From NCBI GenBank assembly GCA_041675185.1, contig JBAYUH010000002.1, positions 1 to 64,000 of the forward strand: a stretch of 64,000 nucleotides of DNA, written 5' to 3'. The translations under genes were made by a program, and so were the position numbers. Below are positions 52,968 through 61,189 of the stretch, piece by piece (positions within the stretch are counted from its first letter, which is position 1; every line of letters starts with the position of its first letter). Source of the stretch: UBA1557 sp041675185. Its GTDB lineage: Bacteria; Patescibacteriota; Patescibacteriia; Magasanikbacterales; UBA922. The notes under the pieces were generated by a model, which saw only the letters and a program-made list of their open reading frames with translations, did not search any database and was not told the origin of the DNA.

Positions 52968-54206
52968 TTATTTTTTAGTTTCTTCTACCTTTTTTTCAGC
53001 TTTCTTTTCTTTTTTTTCTTCTACTTTTTCTTCGTCTATCGAAGCCTTAGCGGAGGAGGATTTTTCCTCTTCTACTTTTTCTTCAACTTTCTTTTCTTTC
53101 TTATCTTCTACTTTATCTTCTTTTTTACCAACACCTTCTAATTTCAAACCTAGACGATGTTCAGCTGGTTCTATAGAGATAATTTCAAAGTTGTATTTTT
53201 TACTAACTTCAAATTTGGAAAGAAGCATCTTAGTATCTGAAACACGTTTATCACTAAGATCAGAGATATGAGCTAGACCATGAATTTCATTGTCTAGTTT
53301 TACCATTAGACCAAAAGGTTCAATTTTGTGTACTTCAGCATTGACAATTTGTCCAACTTTGTAAGTATCTTTTACTTTTTTCCAAGGATCAATAATAAGC
53401 CTCTTGATAGATAAATAAATTTTTGATTTGTTCAAATCAATAATTTGAGCTTTGATTTTGTCACCAACTTTCAATATTTCACGAGGATGACTAATTCTTT
53501 GCCAAACAATTTCAGAAATATGAACAAGACCTTCCAAATTGGTACCAAATTTTATAAAAGCACCAAATGAAGTAAGAGCACTCACTTCTCCTTCTACAAT
53601 GTCACCAACACTATAAGAATCAAGTACGTTTTTTTGTTCTTCTTCCCAAACTTCTTTTTCAGAGAAAATAAGTTTTTCATCATCCATGTCAGCTGTAATA
53701 ACTTTTACTTTGATAGTCTCACCAATAAATTTTCTCAAATGTTCCAAAATTCTATTTTTGTCACCACCTTGTACACGTGGGTAATTATTTGGATTCAATT
53801 GTGATACTGGCATGAAACCTACCAAGGCATCAGATTGAAGCATAAGACCACCTTTGTTGGCAGCCAAAATTTTTGCTTTGACAATGTCACCTGTTTTGAC
53901 ATGTTCAGCCATTCTACTCCAAACCAATTTGTTTCCAGCAACACGGAAAGATAATTCCATTTCACCGTTTTCATTTTCATCATCTATAACAGTAGCTTCT
54001 ACTTCAGTACCTACTTTTATATCTGTAAATTCTTTTGATTCAGAAAATAATTCTGGACCACGGACAACACCAACAATAAGTCCGCTAACGTCAACACGAA
54101 CTTCGCCTTTATCTATAGCGATAATTTTACCTTTTACCAAATCTCCAACTTTTGGAATGTTGGCAAAGTAGTCTTTTAAAAGTTCTTCAAAACTTTGACT
54201 AGACAT
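52968..54206 (-). CDS. rpsA: Ribosomal protein S1-like protein, four S1 domains
   Basis: 412 residues. Four S1 RNA-binding repeats, starting near 19 (GDLVKGKIIAIDKGEVRVDV), 105, 200 (GDIVEGEVSALTSFGAFIKF) and 285 (GQIVNAEVHKIEPFGLMVKL), shorter than the six of E. coli S1. The last 55 residues are a Lys/Glu-rich tail interrupted by SSSAKASIDE. Binds mRNA at the ribosome. It has its own promoter and an attenuator-like leader, consistent with autoregulation known for S1. Confidence 0.9.
   Translation of the reverse strand: MSSQSFEELLKDYFANIPKVGDLVKGKIIAIDKGEVRVDVSGLIVGVVRGPELFSESKEFTDIKVGTEVEATVIDDENENGEMELSFRVAGNKLVWSRMAEHVKTGDIVKAKILAANKGGLMLQSDALVGFMPVSQLNPNNYPRVQGGDKNRILEHLRKFIGETIKVKVITADMDDEKLIFSEKEVWEEEQKNVLDSYSVGDIVEGEVSALTSFGAFIKFGTNLEGLVHISEIVWQRISHPREILKVGDKIKAQIIDLNKSKIYLSIKRLIIDPWKKVKDTYKVGQIVNAEVHKIEPFGLMVKLDNEIHGLAHISDLSDKRVSDTKMLLSKFEVSKKYNFEIISIEPAEHRLGLKLEGVGKKEDKVEDKKEKKVEEKVEEEKSSSAKASIDEEKVEEKKEKKAEKKVEETKK
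53031..53060 (-). repeat. In-frame repeat insertion encoding SSSAKASIDE
   Basis: Partner of 40941-40970 (24 of 30 identity; only transitions). In both genes it sits in a low-complexity acidic or charged C-terminal tail. Confidence 0.7.
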
Positions 54207-54298
54207 AAATTAATAATTTAACCCGCTTTTGCGAGCCCTCAAATATTGAGGTTTAATAAAAAGCCTTTTTGTACCTAATTTAGACAAAATTTAAGGCT
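54207..54298 (-). promoter_or_regulatory. rpsA leader with terminator/antiterminator pairing
   Basis: Minus strand: AGCCTT at the 5' end (54293-54298) pairs with AAGGCT (54262-54267) followed by U5, a premature-terminator shape. The same 5' segment can instead pair with GGCTCG (54232-54237) near the start codon. Between lies hairpin CCTCA-atat-TTGAGG (about 54239-54252). The leader ends GCGGGTTAA before the ATG, as does the gap leader. Confidence 0.5.
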
Positions 54299-54303
54299 CG
54301 AAT

Positions 54304-54332
54304 ACTATAACAAATGATGTAATTTTTGTCAA
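54304..54332 (-). promoter_or_regulatory. Sigma70 promoter of rpsA
   Basis: Minus strand TTGACA (54327-54332), 17 bp, TATAGT (54304-54309). Confidence 0.8.
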
Positions 54333-54377
54333 GAATGAAGCAATACAACACCCAAACACTAACACCTTGGTACTTAA

Positions 54378-54416
54378 ACAAAAACACCCACAAATTATTA
54401 GTAGGGTGTTTTTATG
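54378..54416 (-). terminator. Terminator of gyrA
   Basis: Minus strand AACACCC-(14 nt)-GGGTGTT then T5. Confidence 0.8.
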
Positions 54417-54453
54417 TTTTAATGTTTTTATGATTTAATATTTTAATGAAAAA

Positions 54454-56961
54454 TTACACAAAAGCAATCGCAGCAATCTTATCATTTGGATCTTTGAAAC
54501 GCATAATACGTACTCCCTGAGTAGCTCTACCCAAAGTAGAAATACTTTTCAAAGATGTACGAATTACCTGTCCTTTGACAGAAACAATCATAATATCTTT
54601 TTCTTCTGTAATATTGACTATCTGACTACTTATGATTTTACCTGTTTTGGTTGTAATAGCCATAGTCTTGATACCACTACCACCACGACCTTGGACTTTG
54701 TATTCATTGATTTTGGTCTTCTTACCCATACCATTTTCAGATACTACTAATAATTCCAATACTTTCATTTTGACTAGACTGTTGTCAATAATACTCATAC
54801 CCACGACTTCATCAGTGGATTTCAATTTGATAGCTCTCACACCAGAAGCAGTACGGCCCATAGCTCGGACATCTTTTTCTTTGAACCTGATAGATTGACC
54901 CAAGGATGTCGTAATCATAATATCATTGTTGCCAGCAGTTGGCTGAACCCATTCAAGCATATCATTTTCTTTCAATTTCAAAGCAATGAGTCCTGATTTA
55001 CGAACATTTTTGAAATCTTCAATTTTTGTTTTCTTGATATTTCCTTTACTTGTCACCATGATCAAAGATTCATAACTACTAAGATTTTCTAATGACAAAA
55101 ATATAGAAACTTTTTCATTTGGTGCTAGTTGTAAGAAATTGACCAAAGCCTGACCTTTGGAGGTACGAGTAGCTTGTGGAATATCATAAGCACTAAGTTG
55201 GAAAACGCGTCCACGAGTAGTGAAGAAAAGAATATTGTCATGAGTGTTGGTAGAAATTATTTTATCTACCACGTCTTCTTCTTTGGTAGTCAAACCAATC
55301 ACACCTTTTCCACCACGACTTTGTTGCTTGAAAGTGTCTGGTGGCAAACGTTTGATATAACCATCACGACTAGAGATAATAAGTGTTGGCTCATTTGGTA
55401 CCAAATCTTCAATATTGAATTCTTTGACACCATGAGAAATAATTTGAGTACGTCTTTCATTACTATAAGACATCTTAATAGAAGTGATTTCTTCTTTGAT
55501 AAGATTCAAAATTTTCTTTTCACTCTTGAGCAAAGCTTCTAAATCAGCAATAATTTTTTGTTTTTCTTTTAGTTCGTCTTCTATTTTCTTGCGCTCAAGA
55601 TTTGCTAGTTGTTGTAATTTCATTTCAAGAATAGCTGTAGTTTGTCTTTCACTAAAACTAAATTTACTCATCAAATTTACTTTGGCCTCTTCTTTGTCTT
55701 TTGATTTGCGGATCAAAGAAATAATTAGATCAATTTTGTCCAATGCTTTTTTGAGACCTTCCAAAATATGAGCCCGATCCAATGCTTTGTCCAATTCGAA
55801 TTGAGTACGACGACGAATAACTATTTGACGATGTTTCAAATATTCTTCCAAAACTGTTTTCAAATTCAAAACTCTAGGTTGAATACCATCTACCAGCGCC
55901 AACATATTGACATGAAAAGTAGTTTGTAATTGAGTGAGTTTGAAAAGTCTATTCAAAATCTTTTTTGGATAAGCATCTTTTTTTATTTCAATTACAATAC
56001 GTACACCATCTCTATTGGATTCATCACGCAAATCTTTGATACCTTCCAACTTTTTCTCTTGTACCAACATAGCTATCTTTTCTATCAAGGTAGCTTTGTT
56101 TACTTGGTAAGGAACTTCTGTAATAATAATATTTGTTCTATCCCCTTTGTCAGTTTCTTGAATATCTGTCTTAGCACGCATCACAATACCACCACGACCA
56201 GTAGCATAAGCAGCTGCTATGTCTTTTTTATTATAAATAATTCCCCCAGTTGGAAAATCTGGACCTTTGATATATTCAGTCAATTCTTCAATACTTAATT
56301 TTGGATTTTCAATCAAGGCCATTATGCCATCACAAAGCTCAGACAAATTGTGAGGAGGAATATTTGTCGCCATACCCACAGCAATACCCATACTACCATT
56401 CAAAAGCAAATTTGGTAATTTGGCTGGCAACACTCTTGGTTCTTTGTAAGAACCATCATAAGTTGGCACAAAATCAACTGTATTTTTGTCAATATCTACA
56501 ATCAATTCTTCGGCAATAGCTCGCAATTTGGCTTCAGTATAACGCATAGCAGCTGCACTGTCTCCATCCATAGAACCAAAATTACCCTGACCATGGACAA
56601 GCATCTCACGCATGTTGAAATCCTGAGCCATACGTACCAAAGAATCATAAATAGCACTGTCACCATGTGGATGGAATTTGGCCATCACCTCACCAACTAC
56701 GTGAGCTGATTTCTTGGACTTGGCAGTATGTTTTAGACCCAAACCCCACATCGCATAGAGAATACGACGATGTACTGGTTTTAGACCATCACGAACATCT
56801 GGCAAAGCACGAGAAACAATCACACTCATAGCATAGTCCAGATAAGATGTTTCCATTTCTTGTACCAAATTTATTGGTTCAATTTTTTCGACAATTTCCC
56901 CCTCTACAACACTTTCATCTGTATTATTTTTAGATTTTTGAATACTTTTCAAACGTGGCAT
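54454..56961 (-). CDS. gyrA: DNA gyrase subunit A
   Basis: 835 residues. Active-site Tyr near 141 (AAAMRYTEAKL), QRDR region KFHPHGDSAIYDSLVRM with Ser and a Tyr where E. coli has Ser83-x3-Asp87-type residues, GNFGSMDGDS. Six C-terminal beta-pinwheel blades (for example VFQLSAYDIPQ, IKTMAITTKTGKI). GyrA box is QSRGGKG instead of QRRGGKG, so ParC is the alternative; the full pinwheel favours GyrA. Cuts and rejoins DNA to add negative supercoils with GyrB, not in the window. Confidence 0.94.
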   Translation of the reverse strand: MPRLKSIQKSKNNTDESVVEGEIVEKIEPINLVQEMETSYLDYAMSVIVSRALPDVRDGLKPVHRRILYAMWGLGLKHTAKSKKSAHVVGEVMAKFHPHGDSAIYDSLVRMAQDFNMREMLVHGQGNFGSMDGDSAAAMRYTEAKLRAIAEELIVDIDKNTVDFVPTYDGSYKEPRVLPAKLPNLLLNGSMGIAVGMATNIPPHNLSELCDGIMALIENPKLSIEELTEYIKGPDFPTGGIIYNKKDIAAAYATGRGGIVMRAKTDIQETDKGDRTNIIITEVPYQVNKATLIEKIAMLVQEKKLEGIKDLRDESNRDGVRIVIEIKKDAYPKKILNRLFKLTQLQTTFHVNMLALVDGIQPRVLNLKTVLEEYLKHRQIVIRRRTQFELDKALDRAHILEGLKKALDKIDLIISLIRKSKDKEEAKVNLMSKFSFSERQTTAILEMKLQQLANLERKKIEDELKEKQKIIADLEALLKSEKKILNLIKEEITSIKMSYSNERRTQIISHGVKEFNIEDLVPNEPTLIISSRDGYIKRLPPDTFKQQSRGGKGVIGLTTKEEDVVDKIISTNTHDNILFFTTRGRVFQLSAYDIPQATRTSKGQALVNFLQLAPNEKVSIFLSLENLSSYESLIMVTSKGNIKKTKIEDFKNVRKSGLIALKLKENDMLEWVQPTAGNNDIMITTSLGQSIRFKEKDVRAMGRTASGVRAIKLKSTDEVVGMSIIDNSLVKMKVLELLVVSENGMGKKTKINEYKVQGRGGSGIKTMAITTKTGKIISSQIVNITEEKDIMIVSVKGQVIRTSLKSISTLGRATQGVRIMRFKDPNDKIAAIAFV

Positions 56962-56974
56962 AGATTTTAAATTA

Positions 56975-57571
56975 TTAATTTTTGGTTGTGGTGCTTACAA
57001 ACAAACTATTTAAAGCATCTTGTAATTTTTGAAAATTATCAGTACTTGTAGTATTGGTTTCTACAGTACTACTAGTAGTCAAATTTTTCAAGTTTTCTGT
57101 TTTTTTATTTTGCCCATCATCAAAATTTTTGAAAATATTTTGCAATTCTCCTTTGCTATCTTGCAAAGAATCAAGTGGTCCGTTGGAATTACCTTTGTTG
57201 TCAAAAAATAAGTTGCCAATACTTAGTATCCATAAACCAAAAATGACAATGGTAAAGATTATTACTGCTGACCAAAGCCAGACTTTACTGTTTTTTGGTG
57301 AACTATAAATCTGAGCAGTTGTTTTCTTGATAGGTATAGAAATCTCTCTGGATACAGGCACTTTTATACTTTCTTTCTCTTCTTTTTCTTCATTTACTTC
57401 ATTTTGCTTATACATTTCTTGCATTATAGCAGATGGTAAATCTTTGACAGCTTTTTTGATATCTTGATTATTTTTTTTGGCTGTATTTTTACTCACCTGT
57501 TTTTTGGTTTTTCCAAATTTCTTATTTTTCTTTCCATCAAGACTGCTTTTTTTATTTTTTTTGACAGACAT
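56975..57571 (-). CDS. Single-TM protein with Lys-rich cytoplasmic N-terminus
   Basis: 198 residues. The first 45 are strongly basic (KKNKKSSLDGKKNKKFGKTKKQ), then an acidic stretch (EVNEEKEEKESIKV), one membrane helix near 105-125 (WLWSAVIIFTIVIFGLWIL), and a Ser/Thr/Asn-rich outer part. No family recognised. 13 nt before gyrA, so co-transcribed; the basic segment could bind nucleic acid or the membrane face. Confidence 0.7.
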   Translation of the reverse strand: MSVKKNKKSSLDGKKNKKFGKTKKQVSKNTAKKNNQDIKKAVKDLPSAIMQEMYKQNEVNEEKEEKESIKVPVSREISIPIKKTTAQIYSSPKNSKVWLWSAVIIFTIVIFGLWILSIGNLFFDNKGNSNGPLDSLQDSKGELQNIFKNFDDGQNKKTENLKNLTTSSTVETNTTSTDNFQKLQDALNSLFVSTTTKN

Positions 57572-57582
57572 ATATAAATTAA

Positions 57583-57638
57583 TTTCAAATTTTTAATTTT
57601 CAATTTTAAAACAATTTTCAATTTTAAAAATTTTCAAA
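57583..57638. repeat. Degenerate 7-bp AT tandem array (AATTTTC)
   Basis: Units AATTTTC / AATTTTA / AAATTTT repeat upstream of the 56975-57571 gene. Compare 29527-29590. Confidence 0.5.
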
Positions 57639-57676
57639 TAATACCACAATACTATTTACATTTAAAAAAATTTGTA

Positions 57677-57716
57677 CTTTCGACTTTACGAACTTTATGG
57701 ACTTTATGGATTTGTC
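57677..57716. repeat. 9-bp tandem array (GACTTTATG) at the MBL gene 3' end
   Basis: Units CGACTTTAC, GAACTTTAT, GGACTTTAT, GGATTTGTC adjoin the stop codon. Same unit as 61190-61232 and 61275-61294. Confidence 0.65.
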
Positions 57717-58330
57717 TATTCCTTTTCCAAAACAACCACCATAGTATCTTCTTCTGGTAAATCTTTTTCTTTGATGATAACTTTCTTTTCTGGTGTACTA
57801 TTTTTACTGCCAATTTCTTTGAGAAATGTATCTATGGCTTTGGCATCTGGATCATTGTCAGAATTAAACGCATAAGGAATTACAATTTTTGGCTCAATTT
57901 CATTGATTAGCTTTATAGCATTTTCTGCATCAAAAGAATCTGGATGACCTACAGGCAAACACAAAATATCAATATTAGAAAGAACTTCCAATTGTCTAGC
58001 AGTGAGTTGTTTTTTGATAATACCGACATGAGCCAAAGTCATATTTTCACTATCAATACGCAACATGATTTGTCCAGCTTCGTGACCATCTACAGCAGTA
58101 ATAAGTACACCTTTTGTGTCCACTTCGCCAGGTGTAGAAAAAACAAAAGGATCACCTGACAAGGTAATAATATCTTTTTCACCACGAGTATAAAGAGCGA
58201 TGTCTGGAGTCAGACTACGTGGACAAGCACCTTTTGTCTGTTTGTAAGCATCTATAACTATAGTTACATCTTTTTCAAAAGGTTTTGTCTGAATTTTTAT
58301 GGCACTATTGCCAAGCCAAGAAATATGCAT
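57716..58330 (-). CDS. Degenerate metallo-beta-lactamase-fold protein (UlaG-like)
   Basis: 204 residues. Start MHISWLGNSAIKIQT and TPGEVDTKGVLITAVDGHEAGQ, LAHVGIIKKQLTARQLEVL, and DILCLPVGHPDSF fit the UlaG-like branch of MBL proteins. The usual HxHxDH is absent (TPDIALYTRGEKDIITLSG in its place), so the binuclear zinc site is largely gone; a hydrolase activity is doubtful. Such reduced forms recur in CPR as I remember. Cytoplasmic, monocistronic. Confidence 0.8.
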   Translation of the reverse strand: MHISWLGNSAIKIQTKPFEKDVTIVIDAYKQTKGACPRSLTPDIALYTRGEKDIITLSGDPFVFSTPGEVDTKGVLITAVDGHEAGQIMLRIDSENMTLAHVGIIKKQLTARQLEVLSNIDILCLPVGHPDSFDAENAIKLINEIEPKIVIPYAFNSDNDPDAKAIDTFLKEIGSKNSTPEKKVIIKEKDLPEEDTMVVVLEKE

Positions 58331-58450
58331 AAATTGATGTTTATTAAAGCTAAAAAGACCAAAAAGTCTGTAATTTAATCTTTATTTTTGTTTAAATACA
58401 GAGATATTATATATGATTTTAATCAATAAGACAAGACCTTATAACAGACC

Positions 58451-58479
58451 TTGTAACAATATAAAAAAAAATATATAAT
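58451..58479 (+). promoter_or_regulatory. Promoter of the AlkD-like gene
   Basis: TTGTAA (58451-58456), 17 bp, TATAAT (58474-58479); leader about 10 nt. Confidence 0.6.
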
Positions 58480-58495
58480 AAAGCTAAACAAACTT

Positions 58496-59209
58496 ATGTC
58501 TTATTACAAAATCATTTCCGAACTAAAAAATCTAGCCAACCCTACCAAAGCCAAACTTCTCTCTGGTTTTTTCAAAACTGGCAAAAATCAATATGGTGAA
58601 GGCGACAAATTTATTGGCATTACTGTCCCTGAACAAAGAAAAATTGCCAAAAAATATTATGAAAAAATAAGTTTTGGAGACTTGCAAAAAATACTAGAAA
58701 ACAAAATTCATGAATATCGCCTAACAGCTCTCATAATTTTGTGTTACAAATATGAAAAAACCAAAGATGAAAATCTCAAAAAAGAAATCTACAATTTTTA
58801 TATCAAAAATTTGCAATTTGTAAACAATTGGGATCTAGTAGATGTCACCACTCCCAATATAGTTGGGAATTATTTATTTTATAATCAAAATAAAAAAAAT
58901 ATTATCTATAAATTAGTGAAATCAAAAAATCTTTGGGAAAGACGCGTAGCTATTTTAGCTACATTCAAATTTATTAGAGAAAAACAATTTGAAGACAGTC
59001 TAAAAATCTCCGAAATACTACTTTTTGACAACCATGATCTAATTCACAAAGCAGTTGGCTGGATGCTACGAGAAATTGGCAAGAGAGATACGAAAGTTTT
59101 GATAAAATTTCTAAATCAACACACTACAAAAATGCCTCGCACCATGCTAAGATACGCGATTGAAAAATTCCCAGAGGAAATAAGAAAAAATTATTTAAAT
59201 AAAAAATAA
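58496..59209 (+). CDS. DNA alkylation repair protein (AlkD/AlkC HEAT-repeat family)
   Basis: 237 residues, all helical. Family features: GVTVPEQRKIAKKY-type start (ITVPEQRKIAKKYYEKI), NNWDLVDVTTPNIVG, WERRVAILATFKFIR and AVGWMLREIGKRD. AlkD-type glycosylases remove bulky N3/N7 alkyl bases without flipping. The Trp/Asp pair of the site (NWDLVD) is present. Upstream of exonuclease III, which would process the resulting abasic sites: a base-excision repair pair. Confidence 0.92.
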   Translation: MSYYKIISELKNLANPTKAKLLSGFFKTGKNQYGEGDKFIGITVPEQRKIAKKYYEKISFGDLQKILENKIHEYRLTALIILCYKYEKTKDENLKKEIYNFYIKNLQFVNNWDLVDVTTPNIVGNYLFYNQNKKNIIYKLVKSKNLWERRVAILATFKFIREKQFEDSLKISEILLFDNHDLIHKAVGWMLREIGKRDTKVLIKFLNQHTTKMPRTMLRYAIEKFPEEIRKNYLNKK

Positions 59210-59215
59210 TTCAAT

Positions 59216-59242
59216 TACAACACTTTCAACATTTACAACATT
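59216..59242 (+). repeat. Three 9-bp tandem repeats (TACAACATT)
   Basis: TACAACACT, TTCAACATT, TACAACATT between the AlkD-like stop and the exonuclease III start. Confidence 0.6.
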
Positions 59243-59247
59243 CAACT

Positions 59248-60027
59248 ATGAAAATAATTTCTTGGAATATAAACGGCATTAGAGCTGTAATAAAAAAAGG
59301 CTTCACAGATTTTTTGCAAACTACAAAACCAGACATATTAGGTTTACAAGAAGTAAAAATTGGCGATTCACATCGTGAAAAAGAAATTTTCAATTTTGCC
59401 AATTATATTGAAAATTGGAATTCAGCCAAACGTCCTGGTTACTCTGGTACCATGACACTTATCAAAGATAAATCTGAAGTACAAAAAACATTTATTAAAC
59501 ACACCACAGGACTTGGTGTAGAAAAATTTGATGATGAAGGACGTGCCCAAACTTTAGAATTTGCAAATTTCTATTTTGTAAATTGTTATTTCCCAAATAC
59601 GCGCGATGATTTGTCCAGACTTGATTTTAAAGAAGAATTCAATGATGCATTTTTGAAATACATAAAAAAACTTGATAAGAAAAAACCAGTCATTGCTGTC
59701 GGTGACTACAATGTTGCTCACGAACCAATCGACCTAGCTAGACCAGAACCAAATGAAGGTAAAGCTGGTTATACCAATGAAGAAAGAAAATGGATGACCA
59801 AATTTACTGAAGCTAATTTTGTAGATACTTTTAGAAATTTTAATCCAAAAAAAGTTCAATACAGTTGGTGGAGTTTTCGTGCTGCAGCTCGCACTAGAAA
59901 TATTGGTTGGCGTATTGATTATGTGTTGGTTAGTAAAAGATTTGTAAAGAAAATAAAAAAAGCTTTTATTTTGGATGAGGTAAATGGCTCTGACCATTGT
60001 CCTGTTGGTATAGAAATTGATTTATAA
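59248..60027 (+). CDS. xth: Exodeoxyribonuclease III / AP endonuclease
   Basis: 259 residues. Metal and catalytic motifs in order: SWNINGIRA, LGLQEVKI (Glu), GDYNVAHEPIDLARP, WRIDYVLVS and NGSDHCPVGIEIDL with the catalytic His. Cuts 5' of abasic sites and trims 3' ends. Coupled to the AlkD-like gene upstream (38 nt). Confidence 0.96.
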   Translation: MKIISWNINGIRAVIKKGFTDFLQTTKPDILGLQEVKIGDSHREKEIFNFANYIENWNSAKRPGYSGTMTLIKDKSEVQKTFIKHTTGLGVEKFDDEGRAQTLEFANFYFVNCYFPNTRDDLSRLDFKEEFNDAFLKYIKKLDKKKPVIAVGDYNVAHEPIDLARPEPNEGKAGYTNEERKWMTKFTEANFVDTFRNFNPKKVQYSWWSFRAAARTRNIGWRIDYVLVSKRFVKKIKKAFILDEVNGSDHCPVGIEIDL

Positions 60028-60040
60028 ACAACACCACTTA

Positions 60041-60069
60041 TTGACAAAACAACCAAAATAGTCTACAAT
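60041..60069 (+). promoter_or_regulatory. Near-perfect sigma70 promoter of the small structured unit
   Basis: TTGACA (60041-60046), 17 bp, TACAAT (60064-60069). Start predicted near 60076. Confidence 0.8.
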
Positions 60070-60072
60070 AAT

Positions 60073-60359
60073 ACAGCTTTTGATTGAAATAACAAAAGCT
60101 GTGTCAAAGCTCTGGTATCCTTCAGCGCGAATAAGTAGGAATATAAAAATTTATATCTCTACTCTTTCGCTCAGAAGGTCTGAGCAAACTCGAGTAAACC
60201 AAAAACTGTCAGAGAAAAAGATGAAAAATCTAAACTTTGTGCTCACCGCCTGGACATTGTGTCTGGCAATATTCCCCATCGTAACGGTGATTGTTATTGG
60301 ATTTAACCACTAGACACACCTCTCGCCCAAAACCTTCCCGACCCGCGTCGGGAAGGTTT
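60073..60359 (+). ncRNA. Candidate structured RNA / leader with small ORF
   Basis: Hairpins in order: ACAGCTTTTG/CAAAAGCTGT (60073-60102); AGTAG-GA-ATATAAA / TTTATAT-CT-CTACT (60134-60163); GCTCAGA-agg-TCTGAGC (60169-60185); then a 30-codon ORF; then AAACCTTCCCGAC-ccgc-GTCGGGAAGGTTT (60330-60359). GC is higher than the surroundings. No known RNA family is recognised; it could be a riboswitch-like leader of the peptide, or a stand-alone RNA. Confidence 0.5.
60221..60313 (+). CDS. 30-residue hydrophobic peptide
   Basis: MKNLNFVLTAWTLCLAIFPI, then a further ten residues to GFNH: one membrane helix with little else. ATG 60221 is preceded by AGAGAAAAAG. A longer frame from 60080 runs through the hairpins and is less likely. 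It resembles in size the membrane peptides of type I toxin systems or small regulatory membrane proteins. Unproven; the alternative is a non-coding transcript. Confidence 0.45.
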   Translation: MKNLNFVLTAWTLCLAIFPIVTVIVIGFNH

Positions 60360-60388
60360 GGACGAGAATAAAAATAAATATATCAAAT

Positions 60389-60407
60389 CGCCTTAAGGGC
60401 GTTTTTT
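60389..60407 (+). terminator. Terminator of the small structured unit
   Basis: CGCC-ttaag-GGCG followed by T6. Confidence 0.75.
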
Positions 60408-60412
60408 GTTAT

Positions 60413-60446
60413 AAAAAACAATCCAGATTGAATCGGGATTGTTTTT
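60413..60446 (-). terminator. Terminator of the VIT1 family gene
   Basis: AAAAAACAATCC and GGATTGTTTTT arms, T-runs on both strands. Confidence 0.8.
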
Positions 60447-60466
60447 CAAATAAACAAAATAAAAAA

Positions 60467-61186
60467 TTACTTCAAAAATCCATCTACTAATTGCCCCACA
60501 AAATAACCAATCAAAGCAGCTAATGAAGCAAGAGCTGTCATCTCTAATCCAGCTTTCCACCATTTTCTCTTGGTAAATCTTGTGGTGAAAATACCCAAAA
60601 CAAACAAACCAATCAAAGTAAAAACAATGGAAATAGGAACAGCATCATGAATAGGAAAAAGGACATAAGGTATAAGAGGTATTGATCCACCAACCACATA
60701 AGAAGCAAACATTACCCAACCTTTTTTTATCGGATTATCAGTATTGTCTGTAATAATATCCAATTCACGATAAGCCATTTCTTTTAGAAAAAGATGTTTG
60801 TCTTTGGAGGCTATCAAAGCCATATCTTTGGCCATTTTTTTTGGCCAACCATCACCTACATACATTTCAAACAATTCTTCTTTTTCATCTTCTGGATACT
60901 TTTGTAGTTCTTCTCTTTCTTCGTAGAGTTTTCTATCATCAGTGTCTTTTTCAGATTTGTTGGATAAATAAGAACCTACTGCCATTGATATTGATTCAAC
61001 AGAAATAACCACAAAACCTGAAAGCAAAGTAGTAAATTGACTATTGGTCGCTGTTGCAATACCAGTCACAGCTCCAAGGGTAGAGACCATACCATCTTCC
61101 AAACCAAAAACTATTTCTCGCAAAAGTGAAGGAGAAATTTTACTTTGGATATGATGAATATATTCGTTGTTGTGAGGAATTGTCAT
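60467..61186 (-). CDS. VIT1/CCC1 family Fe2+/Mn2+ transporter
   Basis: 239 residues, five membrane helices. Family signature LREIVFGLEDGMVSTLGAVTGIATAT and VVISVESISMAVGSYLSNKSEKD, with the cytoplasmic metal-binding helices rich in Glu (YEEREELQKYPEDEKEELFEMY, in pieces). It exports or stores Fe2+/Mn2+ in exchange for H+. Monocistronic. A 9-bp repeat array lies directly upstream. Confidence 0.93.
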   Translation of the reverse strand: MTIPHNNEYIHHIQSKISPSLLREIVFGLEDGMVSTLGAVTGIATATNSQFTTLLSGFVVISVESISMAVGSYLSNKSEKDTDDRKLYEEREELQKYPEDEKEELFEMYVGDGWPKKMAKDMALIASKDKHLFLKEMAYRELDIITDNTDNPIKKGWVMFASYVVGGSIPLIPYVLFPIHDAVPISIVFTLIGLFVLGIFTTRFTKRKWWKAGLEMTALASLAALIGYFVGQLVDGFLK

Positions 61187-61189
61187 AAT

